A stretch of DNA of 64,000 nt from Panulirus ornatus (GCF_036320965.1 NC_092261.1:11715197-11779196); one strand, 5' to 3'. Positions 48,250-60,037 are shown, counted from the stretch's first letter. Program-made: numbers and translations. The notes: a model not told the origin generated them from the sequence alone.

Positions 48250-50165
48250 CACGAAGAATCATGGACCTCTTGACAGATATTTAGTCACATTTGATTCCAA
48301 AGGTTTTTAATCTGTGATAGCATTGAGAAATCTGCCATAGGTGTATATATGAGATTTCTTAAATCTATGCACAATAGTTAGCATTTCTTCCTTCATTTTT
48401 GCACAATTTTTCTCAGTTGGAGACAGCTATTGATTAGCAGTTGGTTTACTATTTTTCTTGTGAGCAGATCCCAGTCCATAATCATTGGTGTTGTTTTCTA
48501 AAGAAATTTCCTCATTGATAATGAAAGGTTAATAGAGGGTAATGAACTGTCATGTCCGTAATGCATTACAGTGTTATCAGTAGCACAAGACACACTACCA
48601 CCCCAGAGAAACCCTGCAGAGCTTCAGAGTTCTACTTGAAAGATTTTTGTGGAACAAAGTCCAAAAAGAAGTTTTAACCTACGATATTTTCTAAAACAAG
48701 TCTAAAAAGTAATAAGCATCCTGGATGATGTGTCAGGCAGGATATGCCACTGTTGATGCAGGGTTAGATTTGGAGAAGATATGGACTAATTCATCTCATG
48801 TAGGATGCCTTCAAGCTTTGGTAATATATAGTGCTCCCATAAAGGCTCCCCAATTTAGCTCTCAAGGTTTACTGCATATTCTAGTTTCTCTATTCTTTGT
48901 TGTTGACACAAGTTGCTTGACTTGGAGTGGTGGCTTGTCTACAGGAACAATGACACCATGACTGATCAGGCTATCCTGCTCAGCATTTAGCTGCTAAAAA
49001 CAACAGAGAACCCTCTGTTTGCCAAAACCACTGGTTTTAAGTGTGGGTCTACCTTAATTGTATGTGGCACCAGCAGATTGGCTAGATTTCCATTAATTTT
49101 ACTTGGATCATCATCCTCCACATTAACTGTATTCACATGATCCAGCTTGTTCTGATTCCCATTTGACTGTTGGCTTTCATTTTTTTTTAAGAGACATAAA
49201 GTCTTCCTTGACGATAACAAATTCAGCAAAGTATTTCTTCCCATTCTGTGGATTTATGATGTTTCTTCTGTTGATGCCAAAAGGTGTTAATCTAGAATTA
49301 TTCCAAGTTGTATAAATGCTCTATTGGTATGCTAAACATTTGAGCATAACATGCGGTTAGAGCATTTATAGTGGAAGATTAATTCTTCCCCACATACAAT
49401 CATACAGTATTTAATACTTTTAGGGCAGGAAAATTCAGAGTTTACAAGTTCTATAAAATTGTCAGAGATGGAGATTACAGTGTAAAATGTACTCCTCGGA
49501 GGAACTTTCAGACTTACAATCTTCTTTACAGATTTCTCTTATGGTTACAAAAGATATGCTTTTGCTAATATTTGGACACTTACAGGCAAAATTATTCTTT
49601 TGTCCACACTAATTACGAATTTTCCCCCAATCAGGACATATCTCCATCTTGAAAACATTTACAAAATGTGTAGACATTACCAGAGCAGTTCACTTATTAC
49701 TTTTTTTCTGTACCAAGAGGCAGATTTGCCATACTTTGTAAACAATTTCTGGAAGCATGACTGTGTTGATATATAGTTTTCAGCAGCTCTACATCAAAGT
49801 ATTTCTTTTTAGAGATAATTTCTCAGTAGCTCAGTTTGATCAACAGAATCCCTTTCAGTAGCTCAGTTTGATTACCAGAATCCCAGATGTTTAACATTTC
49901 TCTGTTGATAGTTTCCTTTTCAGTAGCTCATTTCGTTTCCTTTGTTTCTCAGCAATTGATGTTTACATAAGTCAGGGTTATGGTAAGGTTTCTGTGTGAG
50001 AAAATGATATAATGCTCAAATTTCTCTTTAGATTTCCTGAAAAATTTTAGAGCTTTTGTTAGAATCAAACTTGAAACTCTTATATGCCTTCTGGGCATCA
50101 GCAGCAAAGAATGTTGGGAGTGTAGACTGTACATCATTTTCTTGAGCATGCTGTCAAGACAGTAT
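48250..50165 (-). pseudogene. Decayed Ty3/gypsy retrotransposon (gag-pol)
   Basis: Pieces of a Ty3/gypsy polyprotein occur in the right order on the minus strand. Gag: KFEHYIIFSHRNLTITLT at about 50010-50070. A zinc-knuckle remnant CPDWGKIRN(stop)CGQKNNFACKC lies at about 49573-49637. Pre-RT: NPQNGKKYFAEFVIV near 49210-49255 and HTIKVDPHLKPVVLANR near 49010-49065. RT start: LISHGVIVPVDKP near 48935-48975. RNase H: MKEEMLTIVHRFKKSHIYTY, then TD(stop)KPLES, at 48310-48400; in the family the last is T-D-H-K-P-L-E. The RT core between 48.9 and 48.4 kb is shorter than normal. No LTR pair was found. Stops and frameshifts throughout: long dead. Confidence 0.8.
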
Positions 50166-50624
50166 AGTTCCCAAATCTCAGCTTAAAAACTTTCATTTGT
50201 CAGCCTCTTGAAGCCCAAGAGTGGCCATGAAGGGATTAGCCAACCCTGAACACTTTTGTCATCACCCATCTCAAAAAGATATCATGTGGAGATTTTGGTT
50301 CAGAGCACATAGCCTGCTAACAGTGGCTTGTAATCATCATAGGGCATTGCAAGCTGATGCATCCTGCGTGCAAGTAGTGTCACTGGAGAATGTGTAGGGT
50401 CCACCCCACCTTATTTTAAAGGCCACTCTACTAGTGTGTACTTTCTCCACTTGTACCCAGTTGCCACCATGTTTCATAAAGAAGTGGAAAAGCAAAGCTG
50501 TCTTTATTTCTTCAGCTTGGCTTTCTCGGCAGAATAATAAACATATATAAAAAGTTCTGGAGGAACACTTGGGTTGGAGTTCATAACATAACAGGCCATT
50601 GCATCCATGGTCTGCTCTTTACAT
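50166..50624. other. Anonymous DNA upstream of the gypsy relic
   Basis: May hold the 5' leader or LTR remains of the relic, but no LTR boundary is recognisable. Confidence 0.35.
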
Positions 50625-50766
50625 TCCTATTTTGTGTTTTGTTCATTTCTTTCATGCACTCTGAATGTTTCCTTTGGGGCGGGATGGTGCCGGGAATGGC
50701 TGAAGGCAAGCAAGTATGAACACGTACATGTGTATATGGCTTTGTATGTATTTGTGTATATGTTAA
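50625..50766 (+). pseudogene. LINE 3'-UTR fragment, plus strand
   Basis: GGGATGGTGCCGGGAATGGC, AAGGCAAGCAAGTATGAA and CGTACATGTGTATATGG match the 3' UTR of copy E (59725-59815) in the same orientation. It meets the 3' end of copy A tail-to-tail at about 50767. Confidence 0.75.
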
Positions 50767-50767
50767 C

Positions 50768-52822
50768 TTTTTATTACAAATAATTGCTGTTACCTGCGTC
50801 ACTGAGCTAGTCTCAGGAAACATGAAGAATGGCCCATCCAATCATGTACACATGTATATAAACGTAAATGCCCACATGTCCACATATACATATATATACA
50901 GACATTACATACATACACATGTACATATTCATACTCGCTTGCTGTCATCCATTCCTTTCGCTACCCCACCTCACAGGAAAACTGCATCACTATCCCTTGC
51001 TTCAGCAAGGTAGTGTCAGGAAAATAGACAAAAAGACCACATTCATTCACACTCAGTCTCTAGCTGTCATGTATAATGCACTGAAAGCAAAGCCCCCTAT
51101 CCACATCCAGGCCCCACATACATACTTCACAATTCACATACCCTGGTTCAATCCATTGACAGCGCGTTAACCCCGGTACAACACTTCATCCCAATTCACT
51201 CTGTTCCTTGCACCACCTTTCGCCCTCTTGCATGTTCAGGCCCCGATTGCTCAAAATCTTTTTCACTCCATCCTTCCACCTCCAATTTGGTCTCCTTCTC
51301 CTCCTGGTTCCCACCACCTCTCACACATATATTCTCTTTGTCAATCCTTCCTCTCATTCTCTCCATATGTCCAAACCATTTCAACACACCCTCTTCTGCT
51401 CTCTCATCCATACTCTTTATATTTCCATCTCTCTTACCCTTACATTACTTACTCGATCAAACCACCTCACACCACATATTGTTCTCAAACATTTCATTTC
51501 CAACACATCCACCCTCCTCCACACAACCCTATCTATAGCCCATGCCTCGCAACCATGTAATATTGTTGGAACCACTATTTAAACATACCCATTTTTGCTC
51601 TCCGAGATAACGTTCTTGCCTTCCACACATTCTTCAACGCTCCCCATCCTGTGACTCACTTCTGCTTCCATGGTTCCATCTGTTGCTAAATCCACTCCCA
51701 GATATCTAAAACACTTCACTTCCTCCAGTTTTTCTCCATTCACACTTCCCTCCCAATTAACTTGTCCCTCAACCCTACTGAACCTAATAACCTTGTTCTG
51801 ATTCACATTTCTTCTTTCACACACTTTACCAAACTCAGTCACCAGCTTCTGCAGTTTCTCACTCAAATCAGCCACCAGCACTGTATCATTAGGGAACAAC
51901 AACACTTGACTCACTTTCCAAGCCCTCTCATCCACAACAGACTGCATACTAGCCTCTCTCTCCAAAACTTGCATTGACCTCCCTAACCACCCCATCCATA
52001 AACAAATTGAACAACCATGGAGACATCAGACACCCCTGCCACAAACTAACATTCCCTGGGAACCAGTTACTTTCCTCTCTTCCTGCTCTTACACATGCCT
52101 TACATCCTTGAGGAAAACTTTTCACTGCTTCTAACATCTTACCTCCCACACCATATACTTTTAATACCTTCCACAAAGCATCTCTGTCAACTCTATCATT
52201 TGCCTTCAGATCCATAAATGCTACATACAAATCCATTTGTTTTTCTAAGAATTTCTCACATACATTCTTCAAAGCAAACACCTGATCCACACATTCTCTA
52301 CCACTTCTGAAACCACACTGATTTTCCCCAATCTGATGTTCTGTACATGCCTTTACCCTCTCAGTCAACACCCTCCCAAATAATTTCCCAGGAATACTCA
52401 GCAGACTTATACCTCTGTAATTTGAACACTCACCTTTATACCCTTTGCCTTTGTACAGTGTTAATATGTATGCATTCTGCCAATCCTCAGGCACTTCACC
52501 ATGAACCATACATACAATGAATATCCTTACCAACCAGTCAACAACACAGTCACCCCCTTTTCTAATAAATTCCACTGCAATACCATCCAAATCTGACACC
52601 TTGCCAGCTTTCATCTTCTGCAAAGCTTTTACTACTTCTCTGTTTACCAAACCATTCTCCCTGACCCTCTCACTTCGCACACCACCTTGACCAAAACACC
52701 CTATATCTGCCACCCTCATCAGACACATTCAACAAACCTTCGAAATACTCGCTCCATCTCCTTCTCACTTCACCGCTACTTGTTATTACCTCCTCATTAG
52801 CCCCCTTCACTGATGTTCCCCT
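50768..52822 (-). pseudogene. LINE copy A, 5'-truncated, catalytic box lost
   Basis: From its 5' end (right) to its 3' end: linker (VADIGCFGQGGVRSERVREN), then REVVKALQKMKAGKVSDLDG, then the NYRGISLLSIPGK motif. RT motif A follows as FMDLKANDRVDRDALW; other copies have YMDLEKAYDRVD, so a residue or two near the motif A Asp is altered. Next SLWQGCLMSPWLFNLFMDG (motif B). Motif C reads LLFPNDTVL instead of LLFADDT, which removes one catalytic Asp. After that come CFRYLGVDLATDGTMEAE and the C-terminal WFGHMER region. The 3' UTR runs 51140 to 50768 on the plus scale. The main 259-codon frame spans 51949-52728. Endonuclease absent. Dead copy. Confidence 0.9.
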
Positions 52823-53454
52823 TTATATACATATGTATTTTTTTTATTATACATTGTTGCTGTCTTCTGCGTTAGCGAAGTAGTGCAAGGAAACAAATGA
52901 AAGAATGGCACAAGCCACCTACATACACATGTATATACATAGACACCCACACATGCACATATACATACCTATACATTTCAATGTATACATACATATACAT
53001 ACACAGACATATACATATATACACATGTACATATTCATACTTGCTGCCTTCATCCATTCTCGTCGCCACCCCACCACACATGAAATGGAACTCCCCCTCC
53101 CCTGCACACGTACTAGGTAGCGCTATGAAAAGACAACAAAGGCCACATTCGTTCACACTCAGTCTCTAACTGTCATGTGTAAAGCACCGAAACCACAGCT
53201 CCCTTTCCACATCCAGGCCCCACAGAACTTTCCATGGTTTACCCCAGACACTTCACATGCCCTGGTTCAATCCATTGACAGCATGTCAATCCCGGTATAC
53301 ATCATTCCAATTCGCTATTCCTTGCATGCCTTTCACCCTCATGTATGTTCAGGTCCTGATCGCTCAAAATCTTTTTCACTCCATCCTTCCACCTCCAATT
53401 TGGTTTCCCTCTCCTCCTCGTTCCCTCCACCTCTGACACATATATTCTCATTAT

Positions 53455-53755
53455 CAATCTTTCTTCTCATTCTCTCCATATGTCCAAACCATTTCAACAC
53501 ACCCTCTTCTGCTCTTTCATCCATACTCTTTTTATTTCCACACATCTCTCTTAACTTTCCATTACTTACTTGATCAAACCACCTCACACCACATATTGTC
53601 CTCAAACATTTCATTTCCAACACATCCACCCCCCTCTGCACAACCCTATCTATAGCCCATGCCTTGCAACCATATAACATTGTTGGAACCACTATTTTTT
53701 CAAACATATCCATTTTTGCTCTCTGAGATAATGTTCTCACCTTCCACACATTCTT
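53455..53755. repeat. 301-bp tandem duplication, first unit
   Basis: Differs from the second unit at four positions that I counted (about 98.7% identity). Confidence 0.95.
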
Positions 53756-54056
53756 CAATCTTTCTTCTCATTCTCTCCATATGTCCAAACCATTTCAACA
53801 CACCCTCTTCTGCTCTTTCATCCATACTCTTTTTATTTCCACACATCTCTCTTAACTTTTCATTACTTACTTGATCAAACCACCTCACACCACATATTGT
53901 CCTCAAACATTTCATTTCCAACACATCCGCCCCCCTCCGCACAACCCTATCTATAGCCCATGCCTTGCAGCCATATAACATTGTTGGAACCACTATTTTT
54001 TCAAACATATCCATTTTTGCTCTCTGAGATAATGTTCTCACCTTCCACACATTCTT
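53756..54056. repeat. 301-bp tandem duplication, second unit
   Basis: Starts and ends at the short word TCAAT, which is present at both original breakpoints and so marks 5 bases of microhomology. Confidence 0.95.
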
Positions 54057-55059
54057 CAATGCTCCCAGAACTCCCCCCCCCCGTGACTCACTTCCACGGT
54101 TTCAACCCCCGCTAAATCCTCTCCCAGATATCTAAAACGCTTCTCTTCATCCGTTTTTCTTCATTCAAACTTACCTCCCAATAGACTTGTCCCTCAACTC
54201 TACTGAACTTAATAACCTTGCTCTTATTCAAATTTACTCTCAGCTTTCTTCCTTCACACACTTTACCGAATTCAGTCACCAGCTTCTGCAGCTTCTCACC
54301 CGAATCAGCCACTAGTACTGTATCGTCAGCGAACAACAACGAACTCACTTCCCAAGCCCTCTCACCCACAACAGACTGCATACTTGTCCCTCTCTCCAAA
54401 ACTCTTGCATTCACCTCCCTAACAACCCCATCCATAAACAAATTAAACAACTATGGAGACATCACGCACCCCTGCCGCAAACCAACATTCACTAGGAACC
54501 AGTCACTTTCCTCTTTTCCTACTCGTACACATGCCTTACATCCTCGATGAAAACTTTACTGCTTCTAGCAACTTACTTCCCACACCATATACTCTTACTA
54601 CCTTCCAAAGAGCATCTCTATCAACTCTATCAAATGCTTTCTCCAGATCCATAGATACTACATACAAATCCATTTGTTTTTCTAAGTATTTCTCACATAC
54701 ATTCTTCAAAACATACACTTGATCCATACATCCTCTACCACTTCTGAAATCACACTGCTCTTCCCCAATCTGATGCTCTGTACATACCTCTCAATCAATA
54801 CCCTCCCATATGATTTTCTAGGAATACTCAACAAACTTATATACCTCTGTAATTTGAACACTCACCTCTATCCCCTTTGCCTTTATACAGTAGCACTATG
54901 CATGCATTCCACCAGTCCTCTGGTACTTCACCATGAACCATACATACATTGAATGTTCTCACCAACCAATCAGCAACACAGTCACCCCTTTTTTAATAAA
55001 TTCCACTGCAATACCATCCAGACTCGCAGCCTTGCCGGCTTTCATCTTCATGTATATGT

Positions 55060-56522
55060 ATATATTATTATATATATTTTTATTATATTTTGCTTTGTTG
55101 CTGTCTCCTGCATTAGCGAGGTAGCGCAAGGAAACAGACGAAAGAATGGCCCAACCCACCCACATACACATGTACATACATACACGTCCACACATGCAAA
55201 TATACATACCTATACATCTCAACATATACATATATACACACACAGACATATATATATATATATATATACACATGTACATAATTCGTACTGTCTGCCTGTA
55301 TTCATTCCCATCGCCACCTCGCCACACATGAAATAACAACCCCATCCCCCCTCATGTGTGTGAGGTAGCGCTAGGAAAAGACAACAAAGGCCACATTCGT
55401 TCACATTCAGTCTCTAGCTGTCATGTAATAATGCACCGAAACCACAGCTCCCTTTCCACATCCAGGCCCCACAGAACTTTCCATGGTTTACCCCAGATGC
55501 TTCACATGCCCTGGTTCAATCCATTGACAGCACGTCGACCCTGGTATACCACATCGTTCCAATTCACTCTATTCCTTGCACGCCTATCACCCTCCTGCAT
55601 GTTCAGGCCCCGATCACTCAAAATCTTTTTCGCTCCATCTTTCCACCTCCAATTTGGTCTTTCACTTCTCCTCGTTCCCTCCACCTCTGACACATATATC
55701 CTTTTTGTCAATCTTTCCTCACTAATTCTCTCCATGTGACCAAACCATTTCAAAACACCCTCTTCTGCTCTCTCAACCACAGTCTTTTTATTGCCACACA
55801 TCTCTCTTACCCTATTATTACTTACTCGATCAAACCACCTCACACCACATATTGTCCTCAAACATCTCATTTCCAGCACATCCACCCTCCTGTGCACAAC
55901 TCTATCTATAGCCCACACCTCGCAACCATACAACATTGTTGGAACCACTACTCCTTCAAACATACCCATTTTTGCTTTCCGAGATAATGTTCTTGACTTC
56001 CACACAAAATTCTTCAAGGCTCCCAGAATTTTCACCCCCTCCCCCACCCTATGATTCACCTCTGCTTCCGTGGTTCCATCGGCTGCCAAATCCACTCCCA
56101 GATATCTAAAACACTTCTCTTCCTCCAGTTTTTCTCCATTCAAACTTACCTCCCAATTGACTTGACCCTCAACCCTACTGTACCTAATAACCTTGCTCTT
56201 ATTCACATTTACTCTCAACTTTCTTCTTTCTCACGCTTTACCAAACTCCGTCACTAGCTTCTGCAGTTTCTCACATGAATCAGCCACCAGTGCTGTATCA
56301 TCAGCGAACAACAACTGACCAACTTCCCAAGCTCTCTCATCCACAACAGACTGCGTACTTGCCCCTCTTTCCAAAACTCTTGCATTCACCTCCCTAACAA
56401 CCCCATCCATAAACAAATTAAACAACCATGGAGACATCACACACCCCTGCCGCAAACCTACATTCACTGAGAACCAATCACTTTCCTCTCTTCCTACACG
56501 TACACATGCCTTACATCCTCGC
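55060..56522 (-). pseudogene. LINE copy C, 5'-truncated within the RT
   Basis: Starts at the CKACV(R/G)xGREESDW segment just before motif B. Includes NVGLRQGCVMSPWLFNLFMD, LLFADDTALVADSCEKLQKL and a frameshift before ERRKLRVNVNKSK. Then a 238-codon open C-terminal frame (55502-56218) runs from MRVNVNKSK through YLGVDLAADGTTEAE, WFGHMERISEERLTKR and SERPNWRWKDGAKK to NGLNQGM and a stop. This is the best-preserved C-terminal part in the window and marks the ORF end. The 3' UTR is to the left. Confidence 0.92.
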
Positions 56523-56562
56523 TACCTCGCAAACGCGGGAGACAGAAAAAAAAAAAAAAAAA

Positions 56563-56563
<1 letters not shown>
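56521..56563 (+). pseudogene. LINE 3'-terminal scrap with poly(A)
   Basis: GCTACCTCGCAAACGCGGGA followed by GACAG and about 18 A: only the last 25 bases of the LINE plus tail. It joins copy C at the shared word CCTCG. Confidence 0.8.

Positions 56564-56629
<66 letters not shown>
56563..56629. repeat. (AT)n microsatellite
   Basis: One GT interruption near 56575; follows a poly(A) tail directly. Confidence 0.97.
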
Positions 56630-56630
<1 letters not shown>

Positions 56631-56639
56631 CCATGGTTT

Positions 56640-56790
56640 TCCATGGAAACCATGGAAAGCTGTGTAGGTATGTATATTTGCGTGTGTGGACGTGTGTATG
56701 TACATGTGTATGGGGGGGGGGGGGGGGTTGGGCCATTTCTTTCGTCTGTTTCCTTGCGCTACCTCGCAAACGCGGGAGACAGCGACAAAG

Positions 56791-56823
<33 letters not shown>
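56640..56823 (+). pseudogene. LINE 3'-UTR fragment with poly(A), plus strand
   Basis: Runs from CCATGGAAAGCTGTGTAGG through a G run to TTGGGCCATTTCTTTCGTCT, GCGAGGTAGC-type end sequence and about 30 A. It is the inverted partner of 56851-56999. Confidence 0.88.
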
Positions 56824-56850
<27 letters not shown>

Positions 56851-56853
<3 letters not shown>

Positions 56854-58023
56854 TTTTATTGTACTTTGTCGCTGTCTCCCGCGTTTGCGAGGTAGCGCAA
56901 GGAAGCAGACGAAAGAAATGGCCCAACCCCCCCCATACACATGTATATACATACGTCCACACACGCAAATATACATACCTACACAGCTTTCCATGGTTTA
57001 CCCCAGACGCTTCACATGCCTTGATTCAATCCACTGACAGCACGTCAACCCCGGTATACGACATCGCTCCAATTCACTCTATTCCTTGCCCTCCTTTCAC
57101 CCTCCTGCATGTTCAGGCCCCGATCACACAAAATCTTTTTCACTCCATCTTTCCACCTCCAATTTGGTCTCCCTCTTCTCCTCGTTCCCTCCACCTCCGA
57201 CACATATATCCTCTTGGTCAATCTTTCCTCACTCATTCTCTCCATGTGCCCAAACCACTTCAAAACACCCTCTTCTGCTCTCTCAACCACGCTCTTTTTA
57301 TTTCCACACATCTCTCTTACCCTTACGTTACTCACTCGATCAAACCACCTCACACCACACATTGTCCTCAAACATCTCATTTCCAGCACATCCATCCTCC
57401 TGCGCACAACTCTATCCATAGCCCACGCCTCGCAACCATACAACATTGTTGGAACCACTATTCCTTCAAACATACCCATTTTTGCTTTCCGAGATAATGT
57501 TCTCGACTTCCACACATTCTTCAAGGCCCCCAGAATTTTTGCCCCCTCCCCCACCCTATGATCCACTTCCGCTTCCATGGTTCCATCCGCTGCCAGATCC
57601 ACTCCCAGATATCTAAAACACTTCACTTCCTCCAGTTTTTCTCCATTCAAACTCACCTCCCAATTGACTTGACCCTCAACCCTACTCTACCTAATAACTT
57701 GCTCTTATTCACATTTACTCTTAACTTTCTTCTTCCACACACTTTACCAAACTCAGTCACCAGCTTCTGCAGTTTCTCACATGAATCAGCCACCAGCGCT
57801 GTATCATCAGCGAACAACAACTGACTCACTTCCCAAGCTCTCTCATCCCCAACAGACTTCATACTTGCCCCTCTTTCCAAAACTCTTGCATTTACCTCCC
57901 TAACAACCCCATCCATAAACAAATTAAACAACCATGGAGACATCACACACCCCTGCCGCAAACCCACATTCACTGAGAACCAATCACTTTCCTCTCTTCC
58001 TACACGTACACATGCCTTACTTC

Positions 58024-58025
<2 letters not shown>
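56851..58025 (-). pseudogene. LINE copy D, 5'-truncated within the RT
   Basis: Begins at almost the same point as copy C (the Lys-Ala-Cys-Val segment before motif B) and has NVGLRQGCVMSPWLFNLFMD, LLFADDTALVADSCEK and a frameshift around NKSK. A 203-codon frame (57045-57656) follows, from the conserved SLNGEKLEEVKCFRYLGVDL to the C-terminal RPNWRWKDGVKK. The RRAVNGLNQGM end is altered. The 3' UTR is short, because the middle of the usual UTR is missing. Confidence 0.9.

Positions 58026-58026
<1 letters not shown>

Positions 58027-58103
<77 letters not shown>
58027..58103. repeat. (TA)n microsatellite
   Basis: Between the 5' end of copy D and the tail of SINE-A copy 4. Confidence 0.98.
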
Positions 58104-58111
<8 letters not shown>

Positions 58112-58262
58112 TTCATACTATTCGCCATTTCCCGCGCTAGCGAGGTAGCCCCCTTCTCTGTTCCTTCTTCCGGGAAATCAAAAACTCCCTCCTCTTTTAG
58201 TCGCCTTCTACAACATACAGGGAATACGTGGGAAGTATTCTTTCTCCCCTATCCCCTGGGAT
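58104..58262 (-). mobile_element. SINE-A copy 4 with internal deletion
   Basis: Minus orientation with a T run (tail A run on the minus strand) at 58103-58113. TTCATACTATTCGCCATTTC and CCGCGCTAGCGAGGTAG are followed directly by CCCCCTTCTCTGTTCC, so about 45 internal bases are missing. The head end, CTCCCCTATCCCCTGGGATA, is intact. Confidence 0.85.
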
Positions 58263-58279
58263 AATATATGTATATTATT

Positions 58280-60037
58280 ATACATTACAGAGGTATAAGT
58301 TTGTTGAATATTCCTGGGAAATTATATGGGAGGGTATTGATTGAGAGGGTGAAGGCATGTACAGAGCATCAGACTGGGGAAGAGCAGTGTGGTTTCAGAA
58401 GTGGTAGAGGATGTGTGGATCAGGTGTTTGCTTTGAAGAATGTATGTGAGAAATACTTGGAAAAGCAAATGGATTTGTATGTAGCATATATGGATCTGGA
58501 GAAGGCATATGATAGAGTTGATAGAGATGCTCTGTGGAAGGTATTAAGATTATATAGTGTGGGAGGCAAGTTGTTAGAAGCAGTGAAAAGTTTTTATCGA
58601 GGATGTAAGGCATGTGTATGTGTGGGAAGAGAGGAAAGTGATTGGTTCTCAGTGAATGTTGGTTTGTGGCAGGGGTGTGTGATGTCTCCATGGTTGTTTA
58701 ATTTGTTTATGGATGGGGTTGCTAGAGAGGTGAATGCAAGAGTTTTGGAGAGAGGGGCAAGTATGCAGTCTGTTGTGGATGAGAGAGCTTGGGAAGTGAG
58801 TCAGTTGTTGTTCGCTGATGATAGATCCGTGGTGGCTGATTCATGTGAGAAACTGCAGAAGCTGGTGACTGAGTTTGGTAAGTGTGTGAAAGAAGAAAGC
58901 TGAGAGTAAATGTGAATAAGAGCAAGGTTATTAAATACAGTAGGGTTGAGGGACAAGTCAGTTAGGAGGTAAATTTGAATGGATAAAAACTGGAGGAAGA
59001 GAAGTGTTTTAGATATCTGGGAGTGGATTTGGCAGTGGATGGAACCATGGAAGCGGAAGTGAATCGTAGGGTGGGTGAGGAGGCGAAAGTTCTGGGAGCG
59101 TTCAAAAATGTGTGGAAGTCGAGAACATTATCTTGGAAAGCAAAAATGGGTATGTTTGAAGGAATAATGGTTCCAACAATGTTGTATGGTTGCGAGGCGT
59201 GGGCTATAGACAGAGTTCTGTGGAGGAGGGTGGATGTGCTGGAAATGAGATGTTTGAGGACAATATGTGGTGTGAGGTGGTTTGATCGAGTAAGTAAAGT
59301 GTGGTTGAGAGAGCAGAAGAGGGTGTTTTGAAATGGTTTGGTCACATAGAGAGAATGAGTGAGGAAAGATTGACAAAGAGGATATGTGTGTCAGAGGTGG
59401 AGTGAACGAGGAGAAGTGGAAGACCAAATTGGAGGTGGAATGATGGATTGAAAAAGATTTTGAGTAATTGGGGCCTGAACATGCAGGAGGATGAGAGGTG
59501 TGCAAGAAATAGAGTGAATTGGAACGATGTGGTATACCAGGGTCAACGTGCTGTCAATGGACTGAACCAGGGCATGTTAAGCGTCTGGGGTAAACCATGG
59601 TAAGTTTTGTGGGGCCTGGATGTGGAAAGGGAGCTGTGGTTTCAGTGCATTATACGTGACAGCTTGAGACTGAGTGTGAACGAATGTGGCCTTTATTGTC
59701 TTTTCCTAGCGCTACTTCGCACACATGTGGGGGGGTGGGGGCTGTCATTTCATGTGTGGCGGGGTGGCCACGGGAATGAATAAGGGCAGACAGTATGAAT
59801 TATGTACATGTGTATATATGTATATGTCTGAGTGTGTATATATATGTATATGTCTGAATGTGTATATATATGTATATGTTGAGATGTATAGGTATGTATA
59901 TTTGTGTGTGTGGACGTGTATGTATATACATGTGTATGTGGGTGGGTTGGGCCATTTTTTCGTATGTTTCTTTGCGCTACCTTGCTAATGTGGGAGACAG
60001 CAACAAAGTATGATAAATAAATAAATAAATGAAATAT
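58280..60037 (+). pseudogene. LINE copy E (plus strand), 5'-truncated
   Basis: Starts inside the NYRGISLL motif (HYRGISLLNIPGKLYGRVL). A 212-codon frame (58268-58903) carries motif A YMDLEKAYDRVDRDALW, motif B GLWQGCVMSPWLFNLFMD and motif C LLFADDRSVVADS. The frame breaks after FGKCVKEES. It resumes at MDLAVDGTMEAE (59023) and breaks again at the WLREQKRVF shift. The 3' UTR, with GGCGGGGTGGCCACGGGAAT, ends GACAGCAACAAAGTATGATA and (AAAT)n. This is the most complete RT core on the plus strand but is not functional. Confidence 0.92.

Larger units (their letters stand above)
52838..55046 (-). pseudogene. LINE copy B with internal 301-bp duplication
   Basis: Begins (right side) at MKAGKAASLDGIAVEFIKKG and lacks the linker and endonuclease. 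The RT core is frameshifted, but motif A YMDL-type sequence (VSMDLEKAFDRVDRDALW) and motif C LLFADDTVLVADSG are intact. The segment encoding KNVWKVRTLSQRAKMDMF to WFGHMERMRRKI occurs twice (53455-53755 and 53756-54056). Because 301 is not a multiple of three the duplication shifts the frame. The 3' UTR and A/T tail at 52838-53240 abut copy A's 5' end. Confidence 0.9.

Noticed and set aside
51949..52728. Intact, active reverse transcriptase on the minus strand
   Set aside because: The 259-codon frame lacks motif C, which is mutated in the next frame, and the endonuclease is missing, so the copy cannot be active.
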